Assembly: GCA_018827585.1 (NCBI GenBank)
Contig: JAHJXP010000009.1
Span: forward strand, 1 to 12,779
Source of the DNA: Pseudomonadota bacterium
GTDB lineage: Bacteria; Desulfobacterota; Syntrophia; Syntrophales; UBA5619
Length of the DNA stretch: 12,779 nt
Direction of reading: 5' to 3'
In this document: piece after piece, positions 1-6,508 of the stretch
Layout: the number at the start of each line of letters is the position of its first letter
Numbering within the stretch: the stretch's first letter is position 1
The notes under the pieces: model-generated
Seen by the model: the letters and a program-made list of their open reading frames with translations, nothing else
Told to the model about the DNA's origin: nothing
The model's database searches: none
Translations under genes and position numbers: made by a program

Positions 1-2
1 CC

Positions 3-161
3 GGGGAGGTCATTACCGAATCACACATCAGGGAAGTATACAGGGTCAACGTCGTTGTTGACCATCATCCTTTAACCGGACTGCCGAGGGTTTCCCTTCT
101 CGGCAGCCATTCGCCAGGTCAGGGAAGCCGGTGGGAATCCGGCGCTGCCCCGCAACTGTAA
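3..161 (+). CDS. C-terminal end of an ABC transporter ATP-binding protein (BtuD/FecE type), 5'-truncated
   Basis: An open frame enters from outside the window in phase from base 3 and stops at TAA 159-161 (52 residues visible). It begins GEVITESHIREVYRVNVVVD and continues HHPLTGLPRVSLL. This is the usual ending of FecE/BtuD-family ATPases, where a 'y-G-v-(d/e)-v' strand is followed by a 'p-x-t-G-x-p' turn; the ATPase at 6505-7269 ends in the same style. The family normally ends near VSLL. The last roughly 18 residues (SHSPGQGSRWES onward) are translated from riboswitch sequence and look like a tail without family counterpart. The catalytic motifs lie outside the window. With the riboswitch, btuB, tonB and btuF following, I infer this is the cytoplasmic ATPase of a corrinoid importer and the likely partner of the BtuF at 3302-4189. 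Confidence 0.7.
   Translation, partial: GEVITESHIREVYRVNVVVDHHPLTGLPRVSLLGSHSPGQGSRWESGAAPQL
13..42 (+). promoter_or_regulatory. Weak candidate promoter for the riboswitch-btuB transcript
   Basis: TATACA at 37-42 resembles a -10 box, and TTACCG at 13-18 is a poor -35 element 18 bases upstream. If used, transcription would start near base 49, shortly before the riboswitch. It lies inside the upstream ATPase coding sequence, so read-through from the upstream gene is an equally good explanation. Confidence 0.25.
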
Positions 162-258
162 GCGGTACGAAATCTGAAGGAAGCCACTGGTTCTCAGAAG
201 GACCGGGAAGGCGCGGAGAGTAGGCATGAGCCGCGAGCCAGGATATTTGACCGGCGGA
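78..258 (+). ncRNA. Cobalamin riboswitch (B12 aptamer)
   Basis: The conserved core is readable in order. A GGTTTCCC strand (89-96) can pair with GGGAAGCC (122-129) as P2. It is followed by GGTGGGAATCCGGCGCTGCC, then CCGCAACTGTAAGCGG, GCCACTG (183-189), GGGAAGGC (205-212) and the B12-box core GAGCCAGGA (235-243). These are hallmark elements of the AdoCbl-type aptamer. The 3' part of the B12 box (GGATATTTGACC) departs from the usual GGAGACC. The element precedes a BtuB-like receptor, the classical target, and should switch off expression when cobalamin is plentiful. Its 5' half overlaps the end of the upstream ATPase gene, which stops at 161. A perfect 8-bp inverted repeat (81-88 with 99-106) brackets the 5' P2 strand and could form a competing hairpin. 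End coordinates are approximate. Confidence 0.9.
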
Positions 259-270
259 TGAAAACACCAA

Positions 271-294
271 CTTTTCGAGAGGAAAAGAAGGAGG
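271..294 (+). promoter_or_regulatory. Hairpin abutting the Shine-Dalgarno of the btuB-like gene (possible expression platform)
   Basis: CTTTTC (271-276) and GAAAAG (282-287) form a perfect 6-bp stem with a 5-base loop. The stem directly abuts a strong AAGGAGG (288-294) placed 4 bases before the ATG at 299. There is no T-run, so this is not an intrinsic terminator. If the riboswitch acts on translation, this stem could help set ribosome access. The SD fixes the start of the receptor gene. Confidence 0.4.
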
Positions 295-298
295 AAAA

Positions 299-2359
299 AT
301 GACGGGTTTTTCAAGGTTTCTGCGGATTGGTTTTTTCAGTTTGACTCTTTTGCCCGTTGCGGTTCCCGTTTATGGGGCGCCACCCGATGACGCCGGCCGG
401 ATGGCGGTCCTGCAGGAAGTGGTCGTGACGGCGACACGGGATCAGGAAGAGATCCGGAAAGTGCCGGCCAATGTCACGGTCATCACGGAAAAGGAGATCC
501 GGGATTCCGGGGCGACGAGCCTGGTGGAGATCCTGGAGCGGCAGGAGGGGATTCAATTCCGTTCATTCAGCGGTCATGCGCCCCTTTCCATCATCGACCT
601 GCGGGGGATGGGCGGCGACAACCCTTTCGGGAAGGTCCAGATTCAGCTCAATGGAAGAAGATTGAACCGGCCGGATATGGCCTCCGTCAACTGGTTTCAG
701 ATCCCCTTGAGCCAGGTGGAAAAGATCGAAATCGTCCGGGGCGCGGGCAGCGTCCTCTACGGCGATTCCGCCGTGGCCGGCGTCATCAACATCATAACGA
801 GAAAAGGAGAAGGCAAACCGGTCTTCCGCGCCTCCGCCGTCGCCGGAAGTTACGGACTCCACGACGAGAAGGCGGCGGTGAGCGGTTCGGAAAAGAAGTG
901 GTCTTATGCCGTCAGCGGAGAGAATTATTTCTCTCTCGGGTATCGGAACCGGTCGACGGTCTCCTCCCAGGGTGCGGGTCTGGATCTGGCCTATGACGCC
1001 AGCGACCATCTCGGTCTGTCCATGGGGGCGTCCTTCAACAGGACTCAGTATGAACTGCCCGGGAACCTCACCGCAGCGGAAATGGCGATGGATCGCCGGC
1101 AGTATCAGCCCGCCAGACCGACCTATTGGACTTCGGCCAGTTCGGATGATGACGGAACGGACCGGCAGACGGAGCTGCGTTTTCGGATCGATTCGATGCT
1201 GGGCGATTTCGGCCGCGCCGAGATCGGCTTTTCCGCCGGAATCAAGGATGCGGCAACCAATTACGCCTCCTGGACCTCTTTCAACAGCTATACGATCCGT
1301 ACGTATGCCGCGACCCCCAAATACATCCTGGAGAAGGAGATTTTCGGGCGCGCCAACAAGCTGACGGCCGGTGTCGATTATTACCGCGAACCCTTCAAGA
1401 TGGACCGGTACGCAGACCGGGAGAGGACCCAAAAGCTCAGCGTGGTCGACCTGGAAAGGGAGACCACGGGATATTATCTCCGCGACGAATTCAATCTCGT
1501 CGAGCCATTGATCCTGAGCGCCGGTTACCGGTGGGAAGAGGCAACCATCAAGGGGAACAGCATCACGCTTCCCGGCACGGTCGATTTCGATGCGAAAAAA
1601 ATGCACCGGGGAGATGCCCACGAACTGGGACTCACCTATCTGGTCGGTGAAAAATCCAAGGTGTTTGCCAGGTACGCCACAGCTTACCGTTTGCCATTCA
1701 TCGACGAGCAGGCCTCGTATTATGGCTGGGTGAACGGTTTTCTGGCCGATCTCGAAAAGGAGACGGCCAAGACCATGGAACTGGGAACCTCTCTGAATCC
1801 TTTGAAGAATCTTACGGTCGGTCTGACCCTGTTCCGCATTGACATGGAAAACGAGATTGCATGGAACGACGTGACCAACAGAAATGAAAATCTGGACAGT
1901 ACCCGCCATGAGGGGGCTGAAGGGACGTTTTCCTATCTCTGGGAAAAACGGTTCAAGATTTACGGCAGCTATACCTACCACAAGGCCGCGTTTAAGGCCG
2001 GTCCTTACAACGGCAGGGAGTTGCCCCTGGTCCCCAATCGGCTTGTCCGCGTGGGTGCGGAATGGTATCTCCCCGGCGCCTTCATCCTGCGGCCCGAGAT
2101 TCGCTTCGTCAGCGACGCCTATCTGAGCGGGGATCAAGACAACAACGGGGAAAAACTTCCCGCTTATCAGGTTTATAACCTTTTTCTGTTCTATCGTCCC
2201 GAATTGGACCGTTACAAGATTTCGGCTTTTGTGGGTGTGGAAAACCTGAATGACGAAAAGTACGCCATGTTCGGCGTGAAGGGAACCGCGTTTTCACCGC
2301 AGACCTATTATCCGATGCCGGAAAGGACGGTCAAGTGCGGAATCTCATTTGAATTCTAA
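299..2359 (+). CDS. btuB: TonB-dependent outer-membrane receptor, BtuB-like (corrinoid uptake)
   Basis: 686 residues, a normal length for the family. It imports a scarce ligand, here most likely cobalamin or another corrinoid, across the outer membrane using energy passed on by TonB. An N-terminal signal peptide (arginine-containing, then a hydrophobic stretch, likely cut after VYGA near residue 27) is followed by a TonB box-like EVVVTATR at residues 40-47. A plug domain follows to about residue 170, with typical motifs (VPANVTVIT, LVEILERQEGI, DLRGMG, VEKIEIVRGAGSVLYG, AGVINIITRKG). The remainder is alternating polar/aromatic beta-barrel sequence ending in phenylalanine (ISFEF), the outer-membrane insertion signature. 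ATG 299 is preceded by AAGGAGG. The cobalamin riboswitch immediately upstream is the main reason to choose corrinoid over siderophore as substrate. It heads a run with tonB and btuF. Confidence 0.88.
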   Translation: MTGFSRFLRIGFFSLTLLPVAVPVYGAPPDDAGRMAVLQEVVVTATRDQEEIRKVPANVTVITEKEIRDSGATSLVEILERQEGIQFRSFSGHAPLSIIDLRGMGGDNPFGKVQIQLNGRRLNRPDMASVNWFQIPLSQVEKIEIVRGAGSVLYGDSAVAGVINIITRKGEGKPVFRASAVAGSYGLHDEKAAVSGSEKKWSYAVSGENYFSLGYRNRSTVSSQGAGLDLAYDASDHLGLSMGASFNRTQYELPGNLTAAEMAMDRRQYQPARPTYWTSASSDDDGTDRQTELRFRIDSMLGDFGRAEIGFSAGIKDAATNYASWTSFNSYTIRTYAATPKYILEKEIFGRANKLTAGVDYYREPFKMDRYADRERTQKLSVVDLERETTGYYLRDEFNLVEPLILSAGYRWEEATIKGNSITLPGTVDFDAKKMHRGDAHELGLTYLVGEKSKVFARYATAYRLPFIDEQASYYGWVNGFLADLEKETAKTMELGTSLNPLKNLTVGLTLFRIDMENEIAWNDVTNRNENLDSTRHEGAEGTFSYLWEKRFKIYGSYTYHKAAFKAGPYNGRELPLVPNRLVRVGAEWYLPGAFILRPEIRFVSDAYLSGDQDNNGEKLPAYQVYNLFLFYRPELDRYKISAFVGVENLNDEKYAMFGVKGTAFSPQTYYPMPERTVKCGISFEF

Positions 2360-2413
2360 CAGGTATAGGAAGGGACGTCGCCGGTCCGTTCCCACCGCGA
2401 GGATTTCGGGAAA

Positions 2414-3271
2414 ATGATCCGTCTGCCGGTTGCGGAAAGGAGATTCGCTCTTGCCCTGATTGTTTCAGCGGCAATCCATGCCGCCTTGTTGCCTATGCTC
2501 CTGTCTTTCGCGTCCGGGTCTGCCCCAAGGCACGTTCAGCCCATTCGGGAGAGCTGCATCAATGCCTTCCTCGTTCCGGGACCTCTCGCCGCAGCCGGGA
2601 AGACCGTAGCCTTGCCCGGTCGCAAACGGCGGGAAGCGGACAGGGCCGCCCCGGTGGCGGCGGCCCCTCCGCGAGAGGTTCCAGAGCAAGTTACGCCGGC
2701 GGAAAAAGAAGGCAAGAAGATGTTTGCGGACATCCGGTCGCCCGCTGAATGGCCCGGAATGGGACATGACGCGGGTGCATTGCCGGCGCCGGCTTCCCCG
2801 GCGTCGCCGGTCCTCGTTCCAGGAGGCGGAGGTCTATCGGGAAGCAATGGCGCAGGCATCACCGCAGCCCGTCGAGGAGGTGGAGAATTCTCGGGGGGGA
2901 ATGGCGCAGGCGTCCCCGCCTCCCGGCGAGAAGGAACGGGGGAAACCCGTCAGGAGGGAAGCGGCGTATGGCCCCCGAAGGACGCCGACGCGGTTCCCCG
3001 GTACGGGGACAATGCCCGCCCCGCCTATCCTCCGCTGGCGCGGCTGCGGGGCTATCAGGGAGTGGTGGTCCTGTTTGCCGAAGTTCTTGTCGATGGTCGC
3101 GTCGGTCAGGTGGGAATCAGGCATTCCTCCGGTCATGAGATTCTGGACCGGGCGGCCCTGGAGGCCGTCAGGACGTGGAGATTCGAACCGGGCCGAAGGG
3201 AGGGGCGCGCTGTGACGATGTCGGTGGAGGTTCCGGTCCGGTTTGTTTTGAACGGGAATTCAGCCTGGTGA
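2414..3271 (+). CDS. tonB: Energy transducer TonB
   Basis: 285 residues. TonB couples the proton-motive force from ExbB-ExbD in the inner membrane to outer-membrane receptors, here probably the BtuB-like receptor just upstream. The N-terminal membrane segment (about residues 11-32) contains the diagnostic SxxxH motif (S18, H22), needed for response to ExbB/ExbD. A long Pro/Ala/Gly- and charge-rich periplasmic spacer follows. The C-terminal TonB fold (about residues 200-282) shows RPAYPPLARLRGYQG, then VLVDGRVGQV, SSGHEILDRAALEAVRTW and FEPGR. The spacer has an 18-residue tandem duplication (residues 137-172). No exbB or exbD is in the window, so this TonB probably shares them with another locus or they lie elsewhere. 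A GAGGA at 2399-2403 supports ATG 2414. An ORF in another frame inside this gene is a GC-rich shadow. Confidence 0.88.
   Translation: MIRLPVAERRFALALIVSAAIHAALLPMLLSFASGSAPRHVQPIRESCINAFLVPGPLAAAGKTVALPGRKRREADRAAPVAAAPPREVPEQVTPAEKEGKKMFADIRSPAEWPGMGHDAGALPAPASPASPVLVPGGGGLSGSNGAGITAARRGGGEFSGGNGAGVPASRREGTGETRQEGSGVWPPKDADAVPRYGDNARPAYPPLARLRGYQGVVVLFAEVLVDGRVGQVGIRHSSGHEILDRAALEAVRTWRFEPGRREGRAVTMSVEVPVRFVLNGNSAW
2822..2929 (+). repeat. Two tandem 54-bp repeats inside the tonB spacer
   Basis: Two adjacent 54-base units (2822-2875 and 2876-2929) each encode 18 residues: GGGGLSGSNGAGITAARR and GGGEFSGGNGAGVPASRR. The shared block AATGGCGCAGGC is identical in DNA. The copies are diverged but still in register, so this is a duplication of a flexible periplasmic spacer segment. 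Confidence 0.75.
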
Positions 3272-3301
3272 AGACGGATGACCGCCAGTGAAGGAGGGGA
3301 C

Positions 3302-4189
3302 GTGTTTCTCAATGCCCGTATGAAATTCAGGAACCGGTTCGTTCCACGCCTCGGGCTGAAAATGGTCGTTTATCTGCTGGGAGGGGGCGCCGCCCTGTTG
3401 ATACCGGCGGCTGCCGCGGCCGCTTCCCCGGGAAGGATCGTTTCCCTGGCGCCCAATTTAACTGAAATTCTTTACGATCTCGGCGTCGAAAACCGGATCG
3501 CGGCCGTGACCGATTACTGCGATTATCCGCCCGGCGCCGGGACCAAGCCCAAGATCGGCGGTTTTGTCAACCCTTCCCTGGAGGCTATTGTCTCATTGCG
3601 TCCCGATTGGGTGGTCATGACCGAAGACGGCAATCCGCAGGTTCTGGAGCGCCGCCTGAGAACCCTGGGAATCAGGACTTATACCTTCAAAGCCAGACGA
3701 ATCAAGGACTTGCCGCAGGAGATTCGAACCATGGGCAGGATTCTCGGGGTCGGGACCGCGGCCGACCGGAGGGCCGATTGGATCGAAACGCGCATCCGCC
3801 GGATTGGGGAAGGAACAGACACGGCATCGCGACGAAAGGTTAGAAAATCAATCTTCATCGTTCAGCCAACGCCCCTGATTGCAGCCGGAAAAGGGACCAC
3901 CATCGACGACGCCTTTACGATTTTGGGGATCGATAATATCGCCGCGGCGGGGAAAACGAGGTATCCCAAATATTCCCTGGAGGAGATCATCCGCCTGGGG
4001 CCCGATGTCCTGTTTTTCGGGAGGGGACACGGGGTCGAGGAACGGGCGAAGCCCCTGATCGAGAGACTGGCGACGCTCGACGCCGTCCGCTCGGGAAGGG
4101 TTTTTTTCGTCGGGGAAGCCATCTACAGGCTCGGACCCAGAATCGCCTCCGGCCTGGAGGAGATGGCGGCCTGTCTGGACACCCGGTGA
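3302..4189 (+). CDS. btuF: Periplasmic cobalamin-binding protein, BtuF-like
   Basis: About 295 residues from GTG 3302. It delivers corrinoid captured after TonB-dependent uptake to an inner-membrane BtuCD-type transporter. The mature part opens with RIVSLAPNLTEILYDLG, then AVTDYCDYP, a GGFVNPSLEAIVSLRPD stretch and VVMTED, which is the standard N-lobe of BtuF-type class III binding proteins. The C-lobe has TTIDDAFTILGIDNIA and SLEEIIRLGPDVLFF. A basic N-terminus plus the hydrophobic VVYLLGGGAALLIPAAAAAA gives a signal peptide, probably cut before SPGR; there is no lipobox cysteine. Start choice: an ATG at 3278 exists in frame, but AAGGAGGGG at 3291-3299 sits just before GTG 3302; ATG 3320 is a further possibility. 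No permease gene follows, so the partner is probably the transporter whose ATPase ends at base 161. Confidence 0.85.
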   Translation: MFLNARMKFRNRFVPRLGLKMVVYLLGGGAALLIPAAAAAASPGRIVSLAPNLTEILYDLGVENRIAAVTDYCDYPPGAGTKPKIGGFVNPSLEAIVSLRPDWVVMTEDGNPQVLERRLRTLGIRTYTFKARRIKDLPQEIRTMGRILGVGTAADRRADWIETRIRRIGEGTDTASRRKVRKSIFIVQPTPLIAAGKGTTIDDAFTILGIDNIAAAGKTRYPKYSLEEIIRLGPDVLFFGRGHGVEERAKPLIERLATLDAVRSGRVFFVGEAIYRLGPRIASGLEEMAACLDTR

Positions 4190-4270
4190 AGGGGATGCGG
4201 GAGGGGAGAAGCGGGGCAGGAAATCACACCTTGACGTCACCCGTGCAGAAGCGATCCTTCGAGGTAATAT

Positions 4271-4487
4271 ATGACGATTTTCTCATTCTTCAAATCGGGT
4301 AAACTCCCACACAAACTTGACACATTTGCGATGTGTCAAATCCGAAAATTACGCAATGATAAATGCGATGCGCATACATGCTCCTCGCCAATTTATACCG
4401 TTTGAATAGATTTTTAAAGTGACTATGTTGCCCGCCGATTTGAGGATGTCCTCGGGGGGGAGGCATTGCGGTTTTTAAAATCGTCAT
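4271..4487. repeat. AT-rich segment bracketed by an 11-bp perfect inverted repeat (possible MITE-like relic)
   Basis: ATGACGATTTT (4271-4281) is repeated in perfect inverse orientation as AAAATCGTCAT (4477-4487), 195 bases apart. Pairing does not extend inward or outward. The segment is AT-richer than its surroundings and contains no gene. I see no flanking target-site duplication, so a mobile origin is only a suggestion. Confidence 0.3.
4317..4339. repeat. Perfect 9-bp hairpin (TTGACACAT / ATGTGTCAA)
   Basis: TTGACACAT (4317-4325), a 5-base loop TTGCG, then ATGTGTCAA (4331-4339). It lies between the btuF-like gene and the FmdE operon. No T-tract follows on the + strand, so it is not a standard intrinsic terminator. 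It could be an operator or part of a repeat element. Confidence 0.5.
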
Positions 4488-4661
4488 TCCCACATACCTT
4501 CTAGCGCACTGCTGCCCGTCCCGTTTCCAGGGGCGCACAAGGCCGCTGATTACGTTTTCGCCCGTCACAACGGCAAATTCTCATCAACTCATGACCATCC
4601 TGAAGGAATTGTGTCGGGAAGCCGTTCCCTTTCCAACTTCTCAAAAGAATCAAAAAAAAGA

Positions 4662-4690
4662 TTGACAGTGGTGTTACTTTATTTTAAAAG
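4662..4690 (+). promoter_or_regulatory. Promoter of the FmdE-transporter operon
   Basis: A consensus TTGACA (-35) at 4662-4667 is preceded by an A-rich tract (4651-4659) that could act as an UP element. The -10 is weak: TTAAAA (4684-4689) at 16-base spacing or TAAAAG (4685-4690) at 17. The start of transcription would be near 4697, leaving a leader of roughly 80 bases before ATG 4779. The NikR-like dyad covers the spacer and -10, as expected for a repressor. Confidence 0.55.
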
Positions 4691-4697
4691 GTAACAC
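4671..4697 (+). promoter_or_regulatory. NikR-like operator, GTGTTAC-N13-GTAACAC
   Basis: Perfect 7-bp half-sites GTGTTAC (4671-4677) and GTAACAC (4691-4697) are separated by 13 bases. This arrangement and sequence match, as I recall it, the nickel repressor NikR motif deduced for deltaproteobacteria (GTGTTAC-N13/14-GTAACAC). It overlaps the -10 region of the promoter for the downstream four-gene operon, so bound Ni-NikR should repress it. The dyad is seen directly; NikR as its ligand is inference, and no nikR gene lies in the window. Confidence 0.65.
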
Positions 4698-4778
4698 ACC
4701 TGATTCCCCATCCCTGGAGGGGTGAACCTTTGGAATGCTGCATCGGTTTGGAGTTTGCTTATGAACGGAGGAAAAGTA

Positions 4779-5423
4779 ATGAGAGAAGAGATCGGAGAGA
4801 ATTCTCATGAGGTTGCCAAAAAAGCAGGCGATTATCAGAGATGCGTCGCTTTTCACGGCCATGACTGTCCGGGATTGGCCATCGGTTATCGGGCCGCCAA
4901 GGCGGGGTTGGCCTTTCTGCGGGAGGACCGTGCCGAAGATGAAGGGCTGGTTGCGATCGTGGAGACGGATGCCTGCGGGTCCGACGCCGTTCAGGTCTTG
5001 ACCGGATGCACCTTCGGCAAGGGGAACTTCATCTATCGGGATCACGGCAAGAATGTCTATACCCTGCTCGACAGAAAATCGGGTCGGGGGGTGCGCGTGG
5101 CTTTACAGTCCGGCGTGATGGACTTGAACGAGCGGCACCGGCAACTCATCGAAAAAATGCGCAAGGACGCGGCCACGCAGGAGGAGCGCAGGGAGTTCTG
5201 GGAGCTTCACCGGCTAAAGTCATTGGATATTCTGAAAAAACCCCTGGAGGCGCTCTTCCTGATCAGGACGGCGAATCCGCAGCTTCCTCCCAAGGTGCGC
5301 ATGGAGCCCTCGCGGCTTTGCGCCTGTTGCGGCGAGCCGACCATGGGCTCGAAACTGGTCGAGTTCCAAGGCAAGGATATCTGCCGGGATTGCCAAGAGA
5401 AGACACAAAAAGTGAATCCCTGA
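4779..5423 (+). CDS. FmdE family protein with C-terminal zinc finger
   Basis: 214 residues from ATG 4779, chosen because CGGAGG at 4766-4771 sits 7 bases upstream; the longer GTG 4722 start has an SD almost touching it. The FmdE domain (about 18-160) shows FHGHDCPGLAIGYRA with H26, H28 and C30, then VETDACGSDAVQVLTGCTFGKGN with C66 and C77, and VRVAL. The C-terminus is a DksA/TraR-like zinc ribbon: C181-x2-C184 and C202-x2-C205. The family is named after a protein linked to molybdenum formylmethanofuran dehydrogenase, but its members are widespread in anaerobes without that enzyme. The conserved His/Cys set suggests metal binding. It opens an operon with a FecCD-type metal/chelate ABC transporter (TGATG overlap with the next gene). 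I infer a cytoplasmic metal-handling or sensing partner of the importer, possibly for nickel. The exact function is unknown. Confidence 0.85.
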   Translation: MREEIGENSHEVAKKAGDYQRCVAFHGHDCPGLAIGYRAAKAGLAFLREDRAEDEGLVAIVETDACGSDAVQVLTGCTFGKGNFIYRDHGKNVYTLLDRKSGRGVRVALQSGVMDLNERHRQLIEKMRKDAATQEERREFWELHRLKSLDILKKPLEALFLIRTANPQLPPKVRMEPSRLCACCGEPTMGSKLVEFQGKDICRDCQEKTQKVNP

Positions 5424-6508
5424 TGGATCAAATCCTTTCCCTCCCCCTGACTTTGTCCTACCAGGCGGCGATCAGGAGGAAGATCATGCTGTTTTTCTCC
5501 GCCGTCACCCTGCTGGGGATTTTGACGATTTCCGCCATCGTGGTCGGGTCTTACGGAATTTCGCTACAGGATGTCTTCTGGACTCTTTTGGGCCAGGGTG
5601 AAGGGGCCATGAGAACGGTGATCTGGAACATCCGCCTTCCCCGGATTTTTTCGGCGATCATCGCTGGATGTGGTCTGGCTCTGTCGGGGACGGTCTTTCA
5701 ATGCCTGTTGAAGAATCCGCTGGCCTCGGCGTCGACTTTGGGAATCAGCCACGGCGCCGCTTTTGGAGCAGCCTTTGCCATTGTTGTCCTCGGCGCCGGG
5801 GGATTCCAGGGCAGCGCCCTGCGCACAGGTGCTGCAGGCCAACTGTATCTTCAGAGCATTTATTCGGTGATGATCTTTGCCTTCGCCGGGGCCATGATGG
5901 CGACCCTGACGATTCTGGCCTTGGCCCGGATCAAGAGGATGTCCGTCGAATCCGTTATCCTCGCCGGGGTGGCCCTGTCCTCCCTCTTTACCTCCGGGAC
6001 GATCCTGATTCAGTACTTCGCCACCGACGTGGAGATCGCGACGGTGGTATTTTGGACCTTTGGCGATGTGGCCCGTTCCAACTGGCGGGAGATCGGGTTG
6101 ATGGGGACCATAACTGGGCTGGCTCTGGTCTATTTTATTCTGAGACAGTGGGATCTCAATGCCCTGACGGCCGGAGAAGATGTGGCCAGGGGACTGGGGG
6201 TGGAGATCGAGAAGATCCGTGTCTGGGGAATGTTGTGTGCGACTCTCGTGGCGGCCTTGATTACATGCTTTCAAGGGGTGATTGCTTTCATCGGTCTCCT
6301 GGCGCCCCACATCGGACGACGACTCGTGGGGCCGGATCATCGCCTTCTCACGCCCCTGTCCTGCCTTATCGGGGCGCTTCTTCTCCTTGCGGCCGATACC
6401 TCGGGCCGCATCCTCGTGGGTTCGGGCGCCATGCCAGTCGGCGTGATCACCAGCTTCATGGGGGCGCCGCTCTTCCTTTACCTTCTTCTACGGGGACAGT
6501 GGAAATGA
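5423..6508 (+). CDS. FecCD-family ABC transporter permease
   Basis: 361 residues, inner-membrane permease of the class II (BtuC/FhuB/FecCD) type, forming the pore for a metal chelate or corrinoid. Multiple hydrophobic helices are evident from about residue 22 on. Family landmarks include RLPRIFSAIIAGCGLALSG, VFQCLLKNPLASASTLG, ILAGVALSSLF, FWTFGDVARSNW, ARGLGVEIEKIRVWG, GVIAFIGLLAPHIGRRLVGPDH and GAPLFLYLLLRG. The start at ATG 5423 overlaps the FmdE stop (TGATG), and the SYQAAIRRK stretch before the first helix looks like the family N-terminus. However, ATG 5486 has a stronger AGGAGG (5474-5479) 6 bases upstream and would give 340 residues. Substrate cannot be read from the permease. The upstream NikR-like site suggests nickel; iron-siderophore or corrinoid are alternatives. 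Confidence 0.92.
   Translation: MDQILSLPLTLSYQAAIRRKIMLFFSAVTLLGILTISAIVVGSYGISLQDVFWTLLGQGEGAMRTVIWNIRLPRIFSAIIAGCGLALSGTVFQCLLKNPLASASTLGISHGAAFGAAFAIVVLGAGGFQGSALRTGAAGQLYLQSIYSVMIFAFAGAMMATLTILALARIKRMSVESVILAGVALSSLFTSGTILIQYFATDVEIATVVFWTFGDVARSNWREIGLMGTITGLALVYFILRQWDLNALTAGEDVARGLGVEIEKIRVWGMLCATLVAALITCFQGVIAFIGLLAPHIGRRLVGPDHRLLTPLSCLIGALLLLAADTSGRILVGSGAMPVGVITSFMGAPLFLYLLLRGQWK

Larger units (their letters stand above)
4190..4778. other. 589-base intergenic region without a recognisable gene
   Basis: No frame here codes convincingly. The longest open frame (minus strand, 4290-4568) has no recognisable domain and spans the inverted repeats. The first 70 bases resemble the flanking GC-rich DNA; about 4261-4440 is clearly AT-richer. 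Contents I can support: an 11-bp inverted repeat at 4271-4281 and 4477-4487, a 9-bp hairpin at 4317-4339, and the promoter plus NikR-like dyad at 4662-4697. TCGTCATTCCC near 4481 resembles the edge of dispersed repeats common in proteobacterial genomes, so part of it may be an old small mobile repeat. Confidence 0.6.

Noticed and set aside
44..63. GGTCAAC / GTTGACC inverted repeat near the start of the window
   Set aside because: It lies in the conserved coding end of the ABC ATPase (VNVVVD), has no T-tract, and is explained by coding sequence.
563..2137. Long minus-strand open frame (524 codons) opposite the receptor gene
   Set aside because: It is antisense to a clear TonB-dependent receptor and has no recognisable domain; GC-rich codon bias of the real gene keeps the opposite frame open.
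4290..4568. Minus-strand open frame of 92 codons in the intergenic region
   Set aside because: No SD that convinces, no domain, and it runs through the hairpin and one arm of the 11-bp repeat; likely chance.
5006..5422. N-terminal extension of the permease frame into the FmdE gene
   Set aside because: The extension is out-of-frame FmdE sequence without a hydrophobic or family-like N-terminus; the overlap start at 5423 explains the gene.
5668..6504. N-terminal extension of the ATPase frame into the permease gene
   Set aside because: It is a shadow of the permease; ATG 6505 begins the canonical ABC domain.
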